Positions 37,617 through 46,943 of a stretch of 64,000 bases of DNA are shown here, piece by piece; the stretch's first letter is position 1; each line of letters starts with the position of its first letter. The notes beneath the pieces were generated by a model, which saw nothing but the letters and a program-made list of their open reading frames with translations, was not told the DNA's origin and did not search any database. Position numbers and translations under genes: made by a program. Source of the DNA: Hyphomicrobiales bacterium. GTDB taxonomy: Bacteria > Pseudomonadota > Alphaproteobacteria > Rhizobiales > Beijerinckiaceae. The stretch is taken from contig JAIXSR010000035.1 in assembly GCA_027484605.1 (NCBI GenBank), forward strand, positions 1-64,000, in the 5' to 3' direction.

Positions 37617-37809
37617 CGCTGAGGGCCCCGGCTTCGAGCTTGGCCAGCAGATCGATCAACCGGTCGGGGATCGGTTCAAGGACCAGCGCCTGGTAATGCG
37701 CCTGCAAGGCACGGCCGATCGTATCCTGGATCCTGCCATGGGTATCCGCATGCGGGTCGTGGTGGTTCAATCCATGATCCGTGGGGGCGCCGGCGTTTCG
37801 GTTGCTCAT
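37609..37809 (-). CDS. nepR: Anti-sigma factor NepR
   Basis: A 66-residue protein with the NepR core IGRALQAHYQALVLEPIPDRLIDLLAKLE, two helices that clamp EcfG, preceded by a His/Asp-rich flexible N-terminus. Under stress, phosphorylated PhyR binds NepR and frees EcfG. AGGGG six bases before the ATG at 37809 supports this start. An exact EcfG-type promoter lies 80-100 bp upstream. Confidence 0.94.
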   Translation of the reverse strand: MSNRNAGAPTDHGLNHHDPHADTHGRIQDTIGRALQAHYQALVLEPIPDRLIDLLAKLEAGALSDE

Positions 37810-37886
37810 CAAGACCCCTGATTGGGTATGGCCCGCACGCCAGGAAAGGGATTGACGGCGCTGTGCGGCAGAACCGGTCCTTCGCA

Positions 37887-37911
37887 AACGTCCCGGACGT
37901 GATTTCGTTCC
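37887..37911 (-). promoter_or_regulatory. EcfG-type promoter of nepR-ecfG
   Basis: On the minus strand, GGAAC (37911-37907), a 16-nt spacer (37906-37891), then CGTT (37890-37887). It is an exact consensus match, located in the 181-bp nepR-phyR divergent spacer, and would give positive autoregulation of the sigma factor operon. I see no such match directed toward phyR. Confidence 0.85.
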
Positions 37912-37990
37912 CCCGTTCCGGAAAAAGAAATGGCTTGCCTGCTCTGAAAACAGGTCGATGCTCCTGGCCTGCATCCAGGAGGCTTGGGCA

Positions 37991-38785
37991 ATGTCCGTCG
38001 CAGTCGAGATCTCAGCCTACCTGCCCTATCTCCGGCGCTTTGCGCGCGCGTTGACCGGTTCGGCGGAAGGGGGGGATGCCTATGTCGTGGCGACCCTCGA
38101 AATCATCGTGGCAGAGCCGGCTTCCTTTCCGCGGACGCTGGACAGCCGCTCGGCACTGTACCAGCTCTTCCTCCGGCTCTGGTCTTCCACCAGTGCAACC
38201 CTACCCTTTCGCCGCAGCTTTGTCCCGCATGAGCCGGCCGAACGGAACCTGCAGCAGCTGGCGCCGTTGCCGCGCCAGGCCTTCCTGCTCCGCGCCATGG
38301 AAAACTTCAGCCTCGAGGAAACAGCGGCCATCCTGCGTCTGACCGAGGTCGAGGTGACGTCCCTGCTGCGGCAGGCCAATGCCGAGATCGCCTCTCAGGT
38401 CGCGACGGATGTGCTGATCATCGAGGACGAGCCGATCATCGCCCTCGATATCGAGGGCCTTGTCCAGGATCTGGGGCATCACGTCCTCGGGATCGCCACC
38501 ACGCAGGGCGAGGCGATCAGCATGGCCCGCGCGAACAGACCGGGTCTGGTGCTGGCCGATATCCAGCTGGCCGATGGCAGCTCCGGTCTCAATGCGGTCA
38601 ACGACATTCTTCGGGACACCGATATGCCGGTGGTCTTCATCACGGCCTTTCCGGAGCGCTTGCTGACCGGGCAGAAGCCGGAGCCGGCCTTCCTGATCAC
38701 CAAGCCTTTCGAGCCGGATGCCGTGAAGGCGATGATCAGCCAGGCGCTCTTCTTCGATCAGAGAGCCAGACGGAAGGTCGCCTAG
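37991..38785 (+). CDS. phyR: General stress response regulator PhyR
   Basis: A 264-residue anti-anti-sigma factor. The N-terminal sigma-like domain (1-130) has YLPYLRRFARALTGS and PLPRQAFLLRAMENFSLEETAAIL. The C-terminal receiver (about 138-258) has IIEDEP, phospho-acceptor Asp190 (VLADIQLADGSSG), FITAFPE and ITKPFE. Phosphorylation exposes the sigma-like domain, which binds NepR. AGGAGG eight bases before the ATG at 37991 sets the start. It is divergent from nepR-ecfG. Confidence 0.96.
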   Translation: MSVAVEISAYLPYLRRFARALTGSAEGGDAYVVATLEIIVAEPASFPRTLDSRSALYQLFLRLWSSTSATLPFRRSFVPHEPAERNLQQLAPLPRQAFLLRAMENFSLEETAAILRLTEVEVTSLLRQANAEIASQVATDVLIIEDEPIIALDIEGLVQDLGHHVLGIATTQGEAISMARANRPGLVLADIQLADGSSGLNAVNDILRDTDMPVVFITAFPERLLTGQKPEPAFLITKPFEPDAVKAMISQALFFDQRARRKVA

Positions 38786-38939
38786 GCAATCCGGCCACCG
38801 CATCGCCTGTCATTTCGGTAGGCCTGAGTAGATTCCGGTTCTGGCTCAATCCTGCCGAACCTGCACATTGGCTGCATGTCTCGCGGGACGGGTGGCAGCC
38901 TGCCGCCCCTGCTGCCTGAAGAGCCAGAGGATGACCTTC

Positions 38940-39353
38940 ATGACCGACGCCATCACCGACTTCAATCTGAAGCTCAAGACCCATGTCGCGGCGCTGGAGG
39001 ATCGCCTCTCGGCCTTCAATGCGCGGGTGAGCACGAATATCGATCATGCCGACAAGGAGATCCGCCATCAGCTCACGGTTCTGGAAGGCAAGGCCGCCTC
39101 GGCCAAGACCTCGGCAGAATCGTCGGCTGCCATCGTCAGCCATTGGGTTGCCGATTCCATCCAATCCGTCGAGACCTGGAAGGAGAAGTTCGATCTCGAC
39201 ATGCTCGCGGCACGCGCAGAACGCGCCGACAAGCAGGCCAAGGCTGCTTCGGACATGGCCATGGAAGCTTTCTTTGCCGCCGAACGGGCTGCCCTCCATG
39301 CCCGGCTTGCCCATGCGGATATGGAGAGCGCCAAGGCGGCTAAACCCTCCTGA
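38940..39353 (+). CDS. Helical coiled-coil protein of unknown function
   Basis: A 137-residue protein, Cys-free, Ala/Lys/Glu-rich and predicted all-helical (LKTHVAALEDRLSAFNARVSTNID, then VLEGKAASAKTSAESSAAIVSHW, then ARAERADKQAKAASDMAMEAFFAAERAALHARLAHADMESAKAA). It resembles apolipoprotein- or phasin-like amphipathic helical proteins but I do not recognise the family. AGAGG at 38926-38930 is nine bases before the ATG at 38940 and abuts an earlier ATG at 38931; I chose the former. It follows phyR. Confidence 0.72.
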   Translation: MTDAITDFNLKLKTHVAALEDRLSAFNARVSTNIDHADKEIRHQLTVLEGKAASAKTSAESSAAIVSHWVADSIQSVETWKEKFDLDMLAARAERADKQAKAASDMAMEAFFAAERAALHARLAHADMESAKAAKPS

Positions 39354-39497
39354 GCGTTACCGGCTTTCAAGCCTGACGGGCTGGACCTCTCTCCGGCCGC
39401 GGCGCTTTTCCTGCCTCACGGTGCTGACAATGTTCAAGATAGCCGGCTTGCCATGCTTCCCAGGGGCAGGCCGGGCCCGATCAAGAGGAATCCCTTC

Positions 39498-39650
39498 GTG
39501 ACACTGAGCCGAACCACCCTGATCGTCATCATCATCGTGATTTCCGCCATAGCTGCGGCGAGCCTCGGCGGGCTTCTTTACCAGCGCAACAAGGCCGGAA
39601 CCGTCGAAATCCGGCTCGACAAGGGTGGAATCCGGATTGAAGGGAACTGA
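39498..39650 (+). CDS. Single-pass small membrane protein
   Basis: A 50-residue protein from a GTG at 39498 with AGAGGA nine bases upstream. It has one hydrophobic segment (LIVIIIVISAIAAASLGGLLY) followed by QRNKAGTVEIRLDKGGIRIEGN. Small proteins with this layout recur in rhizobial genomes and have no known function. Its 3' end overlaps the start of the ABC membrane-domain gene by 26 bp, which suggests coupling. Confidence 0.6.
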   Translation: MTLSRTTLIVIIIVISAIAAASLGGLLYQRNKAGTVEIRLDKGGIRIEGN

Positions 39651-40746
39651 GCCTCCGGCAGGCGTGATCTCTGTAATCGATCCCGGCCTCCCGCATCCCG
39701 ACACTGCAAGGCTGATCCGATACTTCTTCGGGTTGGCCAACGGGTTCTGGTCGGGCCCCCAATCCCGACAGGCATGGGGCCTGAGCGCCGGGTTCGTGCT
39801 GAGTCTCGTCGCAAACATGGCCATCGCCCTGGCGATCAATCTCTGGAACAAGTTCTTTTTCGATGCGCTCCAGAACCGAGACGAGGGCGCGCTCCTCTGG
39901 AGCATCGCCTACATGGTTATGCTGGCCATCGGCGCCGCTTTGGCCGCCATCGCGCTGCTTCAGGTCCGGATGCGCCTCCAGCTTCGATGGCGCGAATGGC
40001 TGACCACCGCCCTGATTGCCCTCTGGCTTGGCGGGCGCAAGCCGGTATGCCCCGAAACGCCAGAGCCGCTCGACAATCCCGAAGCCCGCATTGCCGAAGA
40101 CGGCCGGCTTTCAATCGAGATCCTGGTCGATCTTGCCGGAGGCGTCATCAATACGCTGCTGGCGCTGTGCTCCTTCAGCCTGGTGCTCTGGTATGTCGGC
40201 GGCGCGATTGTGGTGAACGGCATCACCATCCCGGGGTATCTGGTCATCGTCGTTGTCATCTATACGGGGCTGACCTCGGTCGGCATGTATCTGCTCGGCT
40301 GGCCGCTCGTTGCGCGCGTCGAGGACAAGGCGCAGGCCGAAGGCAATCTTCGCTACGAACTCACCAAGGCGCGCCAGAATGCCGGATCGACCTCGGGCTT
40401 CGGCAAGGACAGGGCGATCCTGAGCCGGTCATTCGATGCTCTCGCCTTGCTCTGGATGGAACTGATCGGCCGGCAATCCAAGATGGCCTGTTTCTCGAGC
40501 GGAAGTTCGGTCCTCTCGGCCGGCATCCCGCTCCTGCTCTGCGCGCCGAAATTCCTTTCCGGCGAGATGAGCCTCGGCGATCTTATCCAGGCTTCCGCGG
40601 CCTTCGTGCAGGTCCATGCGGCATTGAACTGGCCGGCGGACAATGCCATGGGGCTGGCCCATTGGGCGGCCTCTGCCCGCCGCGTGGCCGCGCTCGATCG
40701 CGCCTGCCGGCAGGATGCAGCTTGCCAGGAGCCGATCAAGGGCTAG
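39625..40746 (+). CDS. YddA/SbmA-type ABC transporter membrane domain without ATPase
   Basis: A 373-residue protein matching the ABC_membrane_2 (SbmA/BacA/YddA) fold: ALAINLWNKFFFDALQNRDEGALLW, LRWREWLTTALIALWLGG, the conserved DNPEARIAEDGRL, a further pair of membrane helices and DLIQASAAFVQVHAALNW. YddA-type proteins go on to a nucleotide-binding domain of about 200 residues; here the frame stops after ARRVAALDRACRQDAACQE. No Walker A or LSGGQ follows. It could be a truncated gene or a BacA-like proton-driven form. The GTG start at 39625 is uncertain; GTG at 39664 is an alternative. Confidence 0.75.
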   Translation: MESGLKGTEPPAGVISVIDPGLPHPDTARLIRYFFGLANGFWSGPQSRQAWGLSAGFVLSLVANMAIALAINLWNKFFFDALQNRDEGALLWSIAYMVMLAIGAALAAIALLQVRMRLQLRWREWLTTALIALWLGGRKPVCPETPEPLDNPEARIAEDGRLSIEILVDLAGGVINTLLALCSFSLVLWYVGGAIVVNGITIPGYLVIVVVIYTGLTSVGMYLLGWPLVARVEDKAQAEGNLRYELTKARQNAGSTSGFGKDRAILSRSFDALALLWMELIGRQSKMACFSSGSSVLSAGIPLLLCAPKFLSGEMSLGDLIQASAAFVQVHAALNWPADNAMGLAHWAASARRVAALDRACRQDAACQEPIKG

Positions 40747-40766
40747 GCAGGCATCACGCCCTTGTA

Positions 40767-41498
40767 TCAGGCGACGGCCGGCAGCAGCGGCGTGTTGGTC
40801 CCCGTGGAAATCCGGCCATCGACCACCTCGATGATCCTGTCGGTCTGTCTTGCCAGTTCCATGTTGTGGGTGACGATCAGAAAGGTCGTCCTGTTCGCCA
40901 GATTGACCTCCCGCATCAGCGCCAGAACGCTTTCGGCCGATTTCGTATCGAGATTGCCGGTGGGTTCATCGGCAAGGATCAGCGCGGGGTTCATGGCAAG
41001 CGCCCGCGCAATGGCGACACGCTGTTGCTGGCCTCCGGACATCGCATTGGCGAGATTGTCCTTCCGGGCCGCAAGGCCCACGCGCCCGAGCAGGCTCTCG
41101 GCATTCCGGCGCATCGCCTCGTCAGGCCAGCCCCGATCCACGAGCTGGGGCATCATCACGTTCTCGAGGGCCGTGAAGGCCGGGATCAGCAGCGCGTTCT
41201 GGAACACGAACCCGATCCTGCGGCTGCGCAGGCGGGTCAGCTCTGCATCGGCCAGGCTGTCTGTATCGGCGCCCATGATGAAGACCTTTCCCGCCGTCGC
41301 GCGGTCGAGCAGGCCGATGATGTTCAGCAGCGTGCTCTTGCCGGAGCCGGATGGGCCGATCAGCGCGCAGAACTCGCCCTGCTCGATGACGAGGTCAATA
41401 CCATGGAGGATCTCGATCTCGACATCCGTCCCGATGCCGAAGGACCGGCGAACCCCTTCGAGCCTGAGCACGGGCGGCGTTGCGGGGATGTCAGCCAC
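40767..41498 (-). CDS. MacB/LolD-type ABC transporter ATPase
   Basis: A 243-residue ATPase: Walker [11 protein letters not shown]-loop [18 protein letters not shown], signature [15 protein letters not shown], Walker [14 protein letters not shown]-loop VTHN. This is the MacB/LolD/FtsE branch, which drives mechanotransmission rather than substrate passage through the membrane. It is the last gene of a HlyD-permease-ATPase operon and overlaps the permease by 8 bp. Confidence 0.93.
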   Translation of the reverse strand: MADIPATPPVLRLEGVRRSFGIGTDVEIEILHGIDLVIEQGEFCALIGPSGSGKSTLLNIIGLLDRATAGKVFIMGADTDSLADAELTRLRSRRIGFVFQNALLIPAFTALENVMMPQLVDRGWPDEAMRRNAESLLGRVGLAARKDNLANAMSGGQQQRVAIARALAMNPALILADEPTGNLDTKSAESVLALMREVNLANRTTFLIVTHNMELARQTDRIIEVVDGRISTGTNTPLLPAVA

Positions 41499-42717
41499 GG
41501 ATGGCCTCGACAGGGTTGAGGCGCGAGGCGCTGATGGCCGGCATCAGTGCTGCCAGCAGCCCCGTCAGGGTTGCGACAAGGCCGGCAATGAGAAACAGCC
41601 CCGGCGCCAGCGTGATCACGAAGAACGGCGTTCCATCCGGATTGCGCGCGAAGATGCGCCAGAGCTGCACGAAGCCGGCCCCGAGCGCGGAACCGACGAT
41701 CGAACCCAGCAAGCCGACAATCGCACCCTGCAACAGGAAAATCCGCAGGATCTGGCCGCGCGAAGCCCCCATGGCCCGGAGAATGCCGATCTCCTTCGAG
41801 CGCTGGACGACGGACACGACCAGAACGCTGGCTATGCCGAGCGCGACCGCGAGGCCAACAAAGAACTGGATGGCGCGGTTTGCCGCCGTCTGGGTCCTGA
41901 GAGACGTGAAGAGCTGGTCGAAAGTCTTGATCCAGCTATCCGCCTGCAAGCCGGTTTCCGCAGCCATCCGGAGAGCCATGCTCTCCGCGGTCATCGGGTC
42001 CGCCACGTTGATGTCGAGCGCATTGGCCCCGCCTTGCAGGCCGAGCAGGTTCTGCGCGGCGCGGAGCGGCACGAAGACGCTCCGCTCGTTGGCGCCCCGG
42101 TTCCCCAGATCGAAAATCCCGGAAATCGTATAGATCTCGTCGATCCCCGTGGCGCTCCGGATATGGATCTTCTCGCCAAGGCCAACGCCGAGATTGATCG
42201 CCAGCTGGCTGCCCACGAGCATGTCATTCGCCGCGAGCCGGGCCGAGCCCGAGATGATCTTCTCGGGGAGATTGACGATCTTGTAGAAAGGCTCGCTCTC
42301 GATCCCGCTGAGGGTGATGGCCTTGCTGGCATCGCCGCGCACCGCGAAGGCGGCGCCGGAGACCGAGGGCGAGACGACGGTGACATCCGGGATGGATTGC
42401 AGCAATGCCCGGATCTTCTGCCATTGATCGATGGAGCGCAGCTTCTGGGCCGGGGCCTGGATGGTGGCGATCTCTCCGGCAATCCTTGGGTCCCGCAACG
42501 GGCGCGCCTCGTCTTTCGGCGGCGAGATGGCGATATGGGGCTGCGTGCTCAGGATCCGGGTGAAGATATTGGCCTGCACAGCCAGAAGCAGCGCGGACAT
42601 GAAGACCACCACGGCGACACCGACCGATGCGCCGACCACGGTGAGCAGGGTCTGTGCGCGCCCCTCCTTCAGGAAGCGGACAGCGGCGATCCATTCGAAC
42701 GGCAGGAGCGGGTTCAT
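41491..42717 (-). CDS. MacB-like ABC permease
   Basis: A 408-residue permease of the FtsX/MacB family. It has one N-terminal membrane segment (about 20-45), a large periplasmic MacB-PCD domain (about 45-275), then three C-terminal segments ([75 protein letters not shown]) and the closing [11 protein letters not shown]. The ATG overlaps the adaptor stop. It likely forms a tripartite exporter or lipoprotein-handling complex with the adjoining genes. Confidence 0.92.
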   Translation of the reverse strand: MNPLLPFEWIAAVRFLKEGRAQTLLTVVGASVGVAVVVFMSALLLAVQANIFTRILSTQPHIAISPPKDEARPLRDPRIAGEIATIQAPAQKLRSIDQWQKIRALLQSIPDVTVVSPSVSGAAFAVRGDASKAITLSGIESEPFYKIVNLPEKIISGSARLAANDMLVGSQLAINLGVGLGEKIHIRSATGIDEIYTISGIFDLGNRGANERSVFVPLRAAQNLLGLQGGANALDINVADPMTAESMALRMAAETGLQADSWIKTFDQLFTSLRTQTAANRAIQFFVGLAVALGIASVLVVSVVQRSKEIGILRAMGASRGQILRIFLLQGAIVGLLGSIVGSALGAGFVQLWRIFARNPDGTPFFVITLAPGLFLIAGLVATLTGLLAALMPAISASRLNPVEAIRG

Positions 42718-43922
42718 ATCAGCCTGACCCGGACCCGCTGGCCCGATTTCGTCCCGACATCCATCGCCGGCACAACGGCCTCGCCCTCCACCACGCCTTC
42801 CCGGATCTCGATGAGGGCTGCGCCGCGCGCCCCGAGCTTCACCGGCTTGCGGATGGTCCGGTTGCCGGCAACGGCAAGGACCCATGGCGCAGCCGACAGG
42901 CTGTCCCGGACGGCATTGGCGGGCAGGACCAGCACAAGGGACCGGCGCGCGACCTCGATATCGACCGAGACGGTCATGTCCTCGCGGAGATAACGCGGCG
43001 GTTCCGGCACGGAGAGCTTGACCTCGACCGAGCCGCGCGCCGGATCCACGGCGGGATTGATGAAGACAAGGATCGCCTTGAAATGCTCGGCCGGATAGGC
43101 ATCGGCCGAGGCAAGCGCTGGCTGGTCCTGCGCAATGAGCCCCAGATTGCGCTCGTCGATCTGGACGACAAGGCGGGTCTCTCGGGCCGGCGAGACGACA
43201 AGCAGGGCCTTGCCCGGCTGGGCCACGGCACCCGGCTCGACATTGCGCGTGATGACAAGCCCGTCGGCCGGTGCCCGGATCGTCATATAGGCGAGCCGCG
43301 CTTCGGCGAGTTGCAATGTCGCACGGGCCTGATCGAGGGCTGCCTCGGCCAGCTTCACTTCGGAGCCGCCGGGTGCTGTCGCGACCACCTGCAATCGCGC
43401 CACCAGAACCTGCGCCGTTCCGACATCGAGCGCCCGCCGGGCCTCGTCCAGCTGGACCGGCGTCGCATAGCCACGCCCTGCCAGCTGGCTGACCCGGTCG
43501 AACTGGTTATGGGCATTGATCTCGTTGGCCTTGGCCTGTTCCAGAACCTGCTGGGCGTTCGGCGCCTTGATCTCGGCCATTTGCAGCAACTGGGCTTCGG
43601 CCTGATGGATCCCTGCGCGGGCAAGCGTGACATTCGCCCGGACTTCCGCATCCTGAAGCTGGATCAACACGTCGTTTGCCCTGACGCGCTGGCCTTCGAT
43701 GACGGGAATTTCGGCCACGACGCCGGCAATCTGCGTGCTGATCTCGACGCGGGACGGGGTTTCGACCCGTCCTGTGGCGACAATGGTCTGCACGATATCC
43801 CGCCGTTCGACCCGCGAGACCGCGACCACATCGCCGAAAACCTGCTTCCAGCCAAAGGCCGCGGCCAGGCTGCCCGAGGCAAGGACGAGCGACGTCCAGA
43901 GGAGAATGCGGAGCGGGCTCAT
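42714..43922 (-). CDS. HlyD/MacA-type periplasmic adaptor
   Basis: About 402 residues. It has an N-terminal membrane anchor (LRILLWTSLVLASGSLAAAF), barrel-sandwich halves (VVAVSRVERRDIVQTIVATGRVE, then IRAPADGLVITRNVEPGAVAQPG), an alpha-helical hairpin between them (about 100-200) and beta-barrel and membrane-proximal domains. It bridges the MacB-like permease to an outer-membrane channel not found in this window. The start at 43922 is by family length; the frame is open to 44003. An exact EcfG-type promoter lies upstream at 44026-44050. Confidence 0.9.
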   Translation of the reverse strand: MSPLRILLWTSLVLASGSLAAAFGWKQVFGDVVAVSRVERRDIVQTIVATGRVETPSRVEISTQIAGVVAEIPVIEGQRVRANDVLIQLQDAEVRANVTLARAGIHQAEAQLLQMAEIKAPNAQQVLEQAKANEINAHNQFDRVSQLAGRGYATPVQLDEARRALDVGTAQVLVARLQVVATAPGGSEVKLAEAALDQARATLQLAEARLAYMTIRAPADGLVITRNVEPGAVAQPGKALLVVSPARETRLVVQIDERNLGLIAQDQPALASADAYPAEHFKAILVFINPAVDPARGSVEVKLSVPEPPRYLREDMTVSVDIEVARRSLVLVLPANAVRDSLSAAPWVLAVAGNRTIRKPVKLGARGAALIEIREGVVEGEAVVPAMDVGTKSGQRVRVRLI

Positions 43923-44025
43923 TGGTCGGGTCTGCCGAACGGGCCAGGTCGGGTCAGCATGAATCCTCCGGTACGCGCGGGATGGTTGCGGGCACACGGC
44001 CATCTGCGCGCCTCTTCGGAAGAGA

Positions 44026-44050
44026 AACGCGACTGCGCAAAGTTGGTTCC
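44026..44050 (-). promoter_or_regulatory. EcfG-type promoter of the HlyD-MacB-like operon
   Basis: On the minus strand, GGAAC (44050-44046), a 16-nt spacer, then CGTT (44029-44026). Exact consensus. It faces away from the arcD promoter 32 bp to the right. Confidence 0.82.
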
Positions 44051-44062
44051 GGATCCCGGAAC
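44046..44062. repeat. Palindrome between two divergent EcfG-type promoters
   Basis: GTTCCGG-ATC-CCGGAAC, a perfect 7-bp inverted repeat. Its left arm contains the -35 box of the HlyD-operon promoter. It could be an operator, or a by-product of two opposed GGAAC boxes. Confidence 0.6.
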
Positions 44063-44081
44063 GGAATTTGCCATTCCCGGG

Positions 44082-44106
44082 GGAACGTTTGGCGGGGCCC
44101 GGCGTT
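44082..44106 (+). promoter_or_regulatory. EcfG-type promoter of the arcDABC operon
   Basis: GGAAC at 44082-44086, a 16-nt spacer (44087-44102), then CGTT at 44103-44106. Exact consensus, 28 bp before the arcD ATG. No FNR-type TTGAT-N4-ATCAA box is visible in the spacer. Confidence 0.82.
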
Positions 44107-44134
44107 TCATCTCCCGAAAAGCCGGGAGAAAGCC

Positions 44135-45619
44135 ATGTCCGTCGTTGAGATCAGCACCGCAAGCCCTGTAACCCGGCGCGCCGAAGAGGCGCGAACCCTG
44201 GGCAAGGGCCTTCTCACCGCCCTTGTGATCGGTTCGATGATCGGGGCTGGCGTGTTCTCGCTGCCCCAGAACATGGCGGCCAGGGCGGGGCCCCTCGCGA
44301 TTCTCATCGGCTGGGCGATTACCGGCATCGGGATGCTGGCCCTGGCGCTGGTCTATCAGTCGCTGTCGCGCCGGATGCCGCGGCTGAATTCAGGCCCTTA
44401 CGCCTATGCGCGGGCAGGTTTCGGCGACTTTGTCGGCTTCAACAGCGCATGGGGCTATTGGCTGAGCGCATGGCTGGGCAATGTATCCTATGCCGTCGTG
44501 CTGTTCGGGGCGCTGTCCTACTTCTGGCCGGCCTTCGGCGAGGGCAATACCTGGCAAGCCATTCTCGGCGCCTCCGCCGTGCTCTGGGCGATCCATTTCC
44601 TGATCCTCGGGGGCATCCGGACGGCGGCGATCACCAATCTGGTGACAACCATCGCCAAGATCGCGCCGATCGTCCTTTTCCTTGCGCTGATCCTGCTGGC
44701 CTTCCGGATCGACGTGTTCACGGCGGATTTCTCCGGCCTCGCGAAACCGGAGCTCGGCGGCATCCTCACCCAGGTCAAGAGCACGATGCTGGTCACGCTC
44801 TGGGTCTTCATCGGTGTCGAGGGGGCCAGCGTTGTCTCGGGCCGGGCCACCCATCGGCGGGATATCGGATTTGCCACCCTTGTCGGATTTCTGGTCTGCC
44901 TTGCGCTCTATGCCGGCGTTTCCCTGCTCTCGCTGGGCATTCTTTCGCAAGGTGAACTGGCGGGGATGAAGAACCCCTCCATGGCCGGGGTCATGGCGGC
45001 GGTTGTCGGGCCCTGGGGCGCCATCGTGATCAACCTCGCCCTTGTCGTGTCGGTCCTCGGCGCCTTTCTGAGCTGGACCCTCCTGGCGGCGGAGATCCCG
45101 TTCGTGGTGGCGCGGGACGGGCTAATGCCGAAGGTCTTTGCGCAGGAAAATGCTTCGGGCTCACCGTCCGGTTCACTCTGGATCACCAATGGACTGGTCC
45201 AGCTCGTGCTGATCGTCGCCTATTTCGCGAACTCGACGTACCAGGCGCTGTTCTCCATCGCCTCGGTGGCCATCCTGGTGCCCTATGTCCTGTCCGGTGC
45301 CTATGCGCTGAAACTGGCCGTCGCGCGGCAAGGCTATGGTCCGCAGGAGGAATCGGGCCGCGACATCGCCATCGGTGGCCTTGCCACGCTGTATGGCGCC
45401 TGGCTCGTCTATGCGGCCGATACCAAATATCTTTTCCTCTGCGCGATGCTCTATGCCGCCGGTGTCATCGTGTTCACCTGGGCCCGCATTGAACGCGGAT
45501 CCCTGACGCGCAGGGTCCGCGTCTTCACCTTCATCGAATTTGTTCTCGCCGTTGCCCTGGTTCTGACCGGGCTCGCTGCGGCCTGGTTCAGCTTCAACGG
45601 CACCCTTTCGCTTGCCTGA
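44135..45619 (+). CDS. arcD: Arginine/ornithine antiporter
   Basis: A 494-residue APC-superfamily transporter with about 12-13 membrane segments. It starts LGKGLLTALVIGSMIGAGVFSLPQNMAARAGP, the GxGIF-type substrate helix, and has SGPYAYARAGFGDFVGFNSAWGYWLS. The class exchanges arginine for ornithine (ArcD/LysP-like APA branch), and the downstream arcABC genes support that substrate. GGGAG seven bases before the ATG sets the start. It is the first gene of arcDABC and is preceded by an exact EcfG-type promoter. Confidence 0.9.
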   Translation: MSVVEISTASPVTRRAEEARTLGKGLLTALVIGSMIGAGVFSLPQNMAARAGPLAILIGWAITGIGMLALALVYQSLSRRMPRLNSGPYAYARAGFGDFVGFNSAWGYWLSAWLGNVSYAVVLFGALSYFWPAFGEGNTWQAILGASAVLWAIHFLILGGIRTAAITNLVTTIAKIAPIVLFLALILLAFRIDVFTADFSGLAKPELGGILTQVKSTMLVTLWVFIGVEGASVVSGRATHRRDIGFATLVGFLVCLALYAGVSLLSLGILSQGELAGMKNPSMAGVMAAVVGPWGAIVINLALVVSVLGAFLSWTLLAAEIPFVVARDGLMPKVFAQENASGSPSGSLWITNGLVQLVLIVAYFANSTYQALFSIASVAILVPYVLSGAYALKLAVARQGYGPQEESGRDIAIGGLATLYGAWLVYAADTKYLFLCAMLYAAGVIVFTWARIERGSLTRRVRVFTFIEFVLAVALVLTGLAAAWFSFNGTLSLA

Positions 45620-45646
45620 GGCAGGCCCCGGCCCGAGGAGGCTCCC

Positions 45647-46930
45647 ATGGAACTGACGACAATGCCCAATCGTTCTGTCGAACCCGCGAAGGGCCGAAGC
45701 CTGATGGCAGCCGGGCTGGGGGTTCACTCCGAAATCGGCCGGCTCCGGCGCGTCCTCGTCAACAAGCCGGATCTGGCGATGAAGCGGCTGACGCCGTCCA
45801 ATTGCCATGACCTGCTGTTCGACGACGTTCTGTGGGTCAGGAAGGCCCGGGAAGAACATGATGCCTTCACGGACATGATGCGGGAGCGCGGCATCGAGGT
45901 GCTCGAGGTTCTCGATCTGCTGGCCGAGACACTCGAACAGGACGAGGCCCGCAAATGGCTGATGGAAAAACGTCTGCCCGCCCATGACCTCGATGTCGTG
46001 CTTCAGGGAGAACTTCTCGCCTGGCTTTCCGAAAAGTCGGCCCGGGAACTCGCCACCCTTCTGATCGGCGGCGTGACGAAAGCGGAAACGCCCTTCAACG
46101 GCGGCAGTCTGGTCCTCGCGGCCATGCAGGGCAGCGATTTCCTGCTGGCCCCGCTGCCCAACCAGCTGTTCACGCGCGATTCCTCCTGCTGGATCTACGA
46201 CCAGCTTGCCATCAACCCGATGTATTGGCCGGCGCGGCGGCCGGAGGCGCTCAACATGGCCGCCATCTACCGGTTTCACCCGGTCTTTCCGGATATCGGC
46301 TTCGGATTGTTCGGCGAGCCCACGGGAGACGGGTCGGGGAAGACCTCGCTTGAAGGCGGCGACGTGATGCCGATCGGCAAGCGCGTGGTTCTGATCGGCA
46401 TGGGCGAGCGGACAACCCCGCAGGCCGTCATGCGGCTGGCAACAGCCTTGTTCGAAGCCGGGGCGGTCGACCGTGTCATCGCCGCGTTGATGCCGCGCGA
46501 TCGCAGCTTCATGCATCTCGATACCGTCTTCACGTTCTGCGATCATGATCTCGTGACGGTCTATCCCCCCGTCATTGACCGGATCCAGGCCTTTTCCATC
46601 ATGCCGGGCAAGGACAAGGCCCATCCCGATGTGATCGAGGAAGGCGCCTCCTTTCTCGAAGTCGTCAAGGATGCCCTCGGCCTTCGCAGCCTGAGGATCA
46701 TCCCGACCGGAGGTGATGCATTCGAGGCCGAAAGGGAACAATGGGATGACGGCAACAATGTCGTCGCGCTCGAACCCGGCGTGGTGGTCGGCTATGCCCG
46801 GAACGACGATACCAATACGCGGCTGCGGCATGCCGGCATCGAGGTGATCACCATTTCCGGCAGCGAACTCGGGCGCGGGCGTGGCGGCAGTCACTGCATG
46901 ACCTGCCCGATCTCGCGCGACCCGGTCTGA
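45647..46930 (+). CDS. arcA: Arginine deiminase
   Basis: A 427-residue guanidino-modifying enzyme converting arginine to citrulline and ammonia. Family motifs are VLVNKPDL near the N-terminus, [18 protein letters not shown], the His/Asp segment [10 protein letters not shown], and the catalytic Cys417 in [21 protein letters not shown] lies seven bases before the ATG. It is the second gene of the arc operon, 27 bp after arcD. Confidence 0.96.
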   Translation: MELTTMPNRSVEPAKGRSLMAAGLGVHSEIGRLRRVLVNKPDLAMKRLTPSNCHDLLFDDVLWVRKAREEHDAFTDMMRERGIEVLEVLDLLAETLEQDEARKWLMEKRLPAHDLDVVLQGELLAWLSEKSARELATLLIGGVTKAETPFNGGSLVLAAMQGSDFLLAPLPNQLFTRDSSCWIYDQLAINPMYWPARRPEALNMAAIYRFHPVFPDIGFGLFGEPTGDGSGKTSLEGGDVMPIGKRVVLIGMGERTTPQAVMRLATALFEAGAVDRVIAALMPRDRSFMHLDTVFTFCDHDLVTVYPPVIDRIQAFSIMPGKDKAHPDVIEEGASFLEVVKDALGLRSLRIIPTGGDAFEAEREQWDDGNNVVALEPGVVVGYARNDDTNTRLRHAGIEVITISGSELGRGRGGSHCMTCPISRDPV

Positions 46931-46943
46931 GAGGGGTCGAGCC

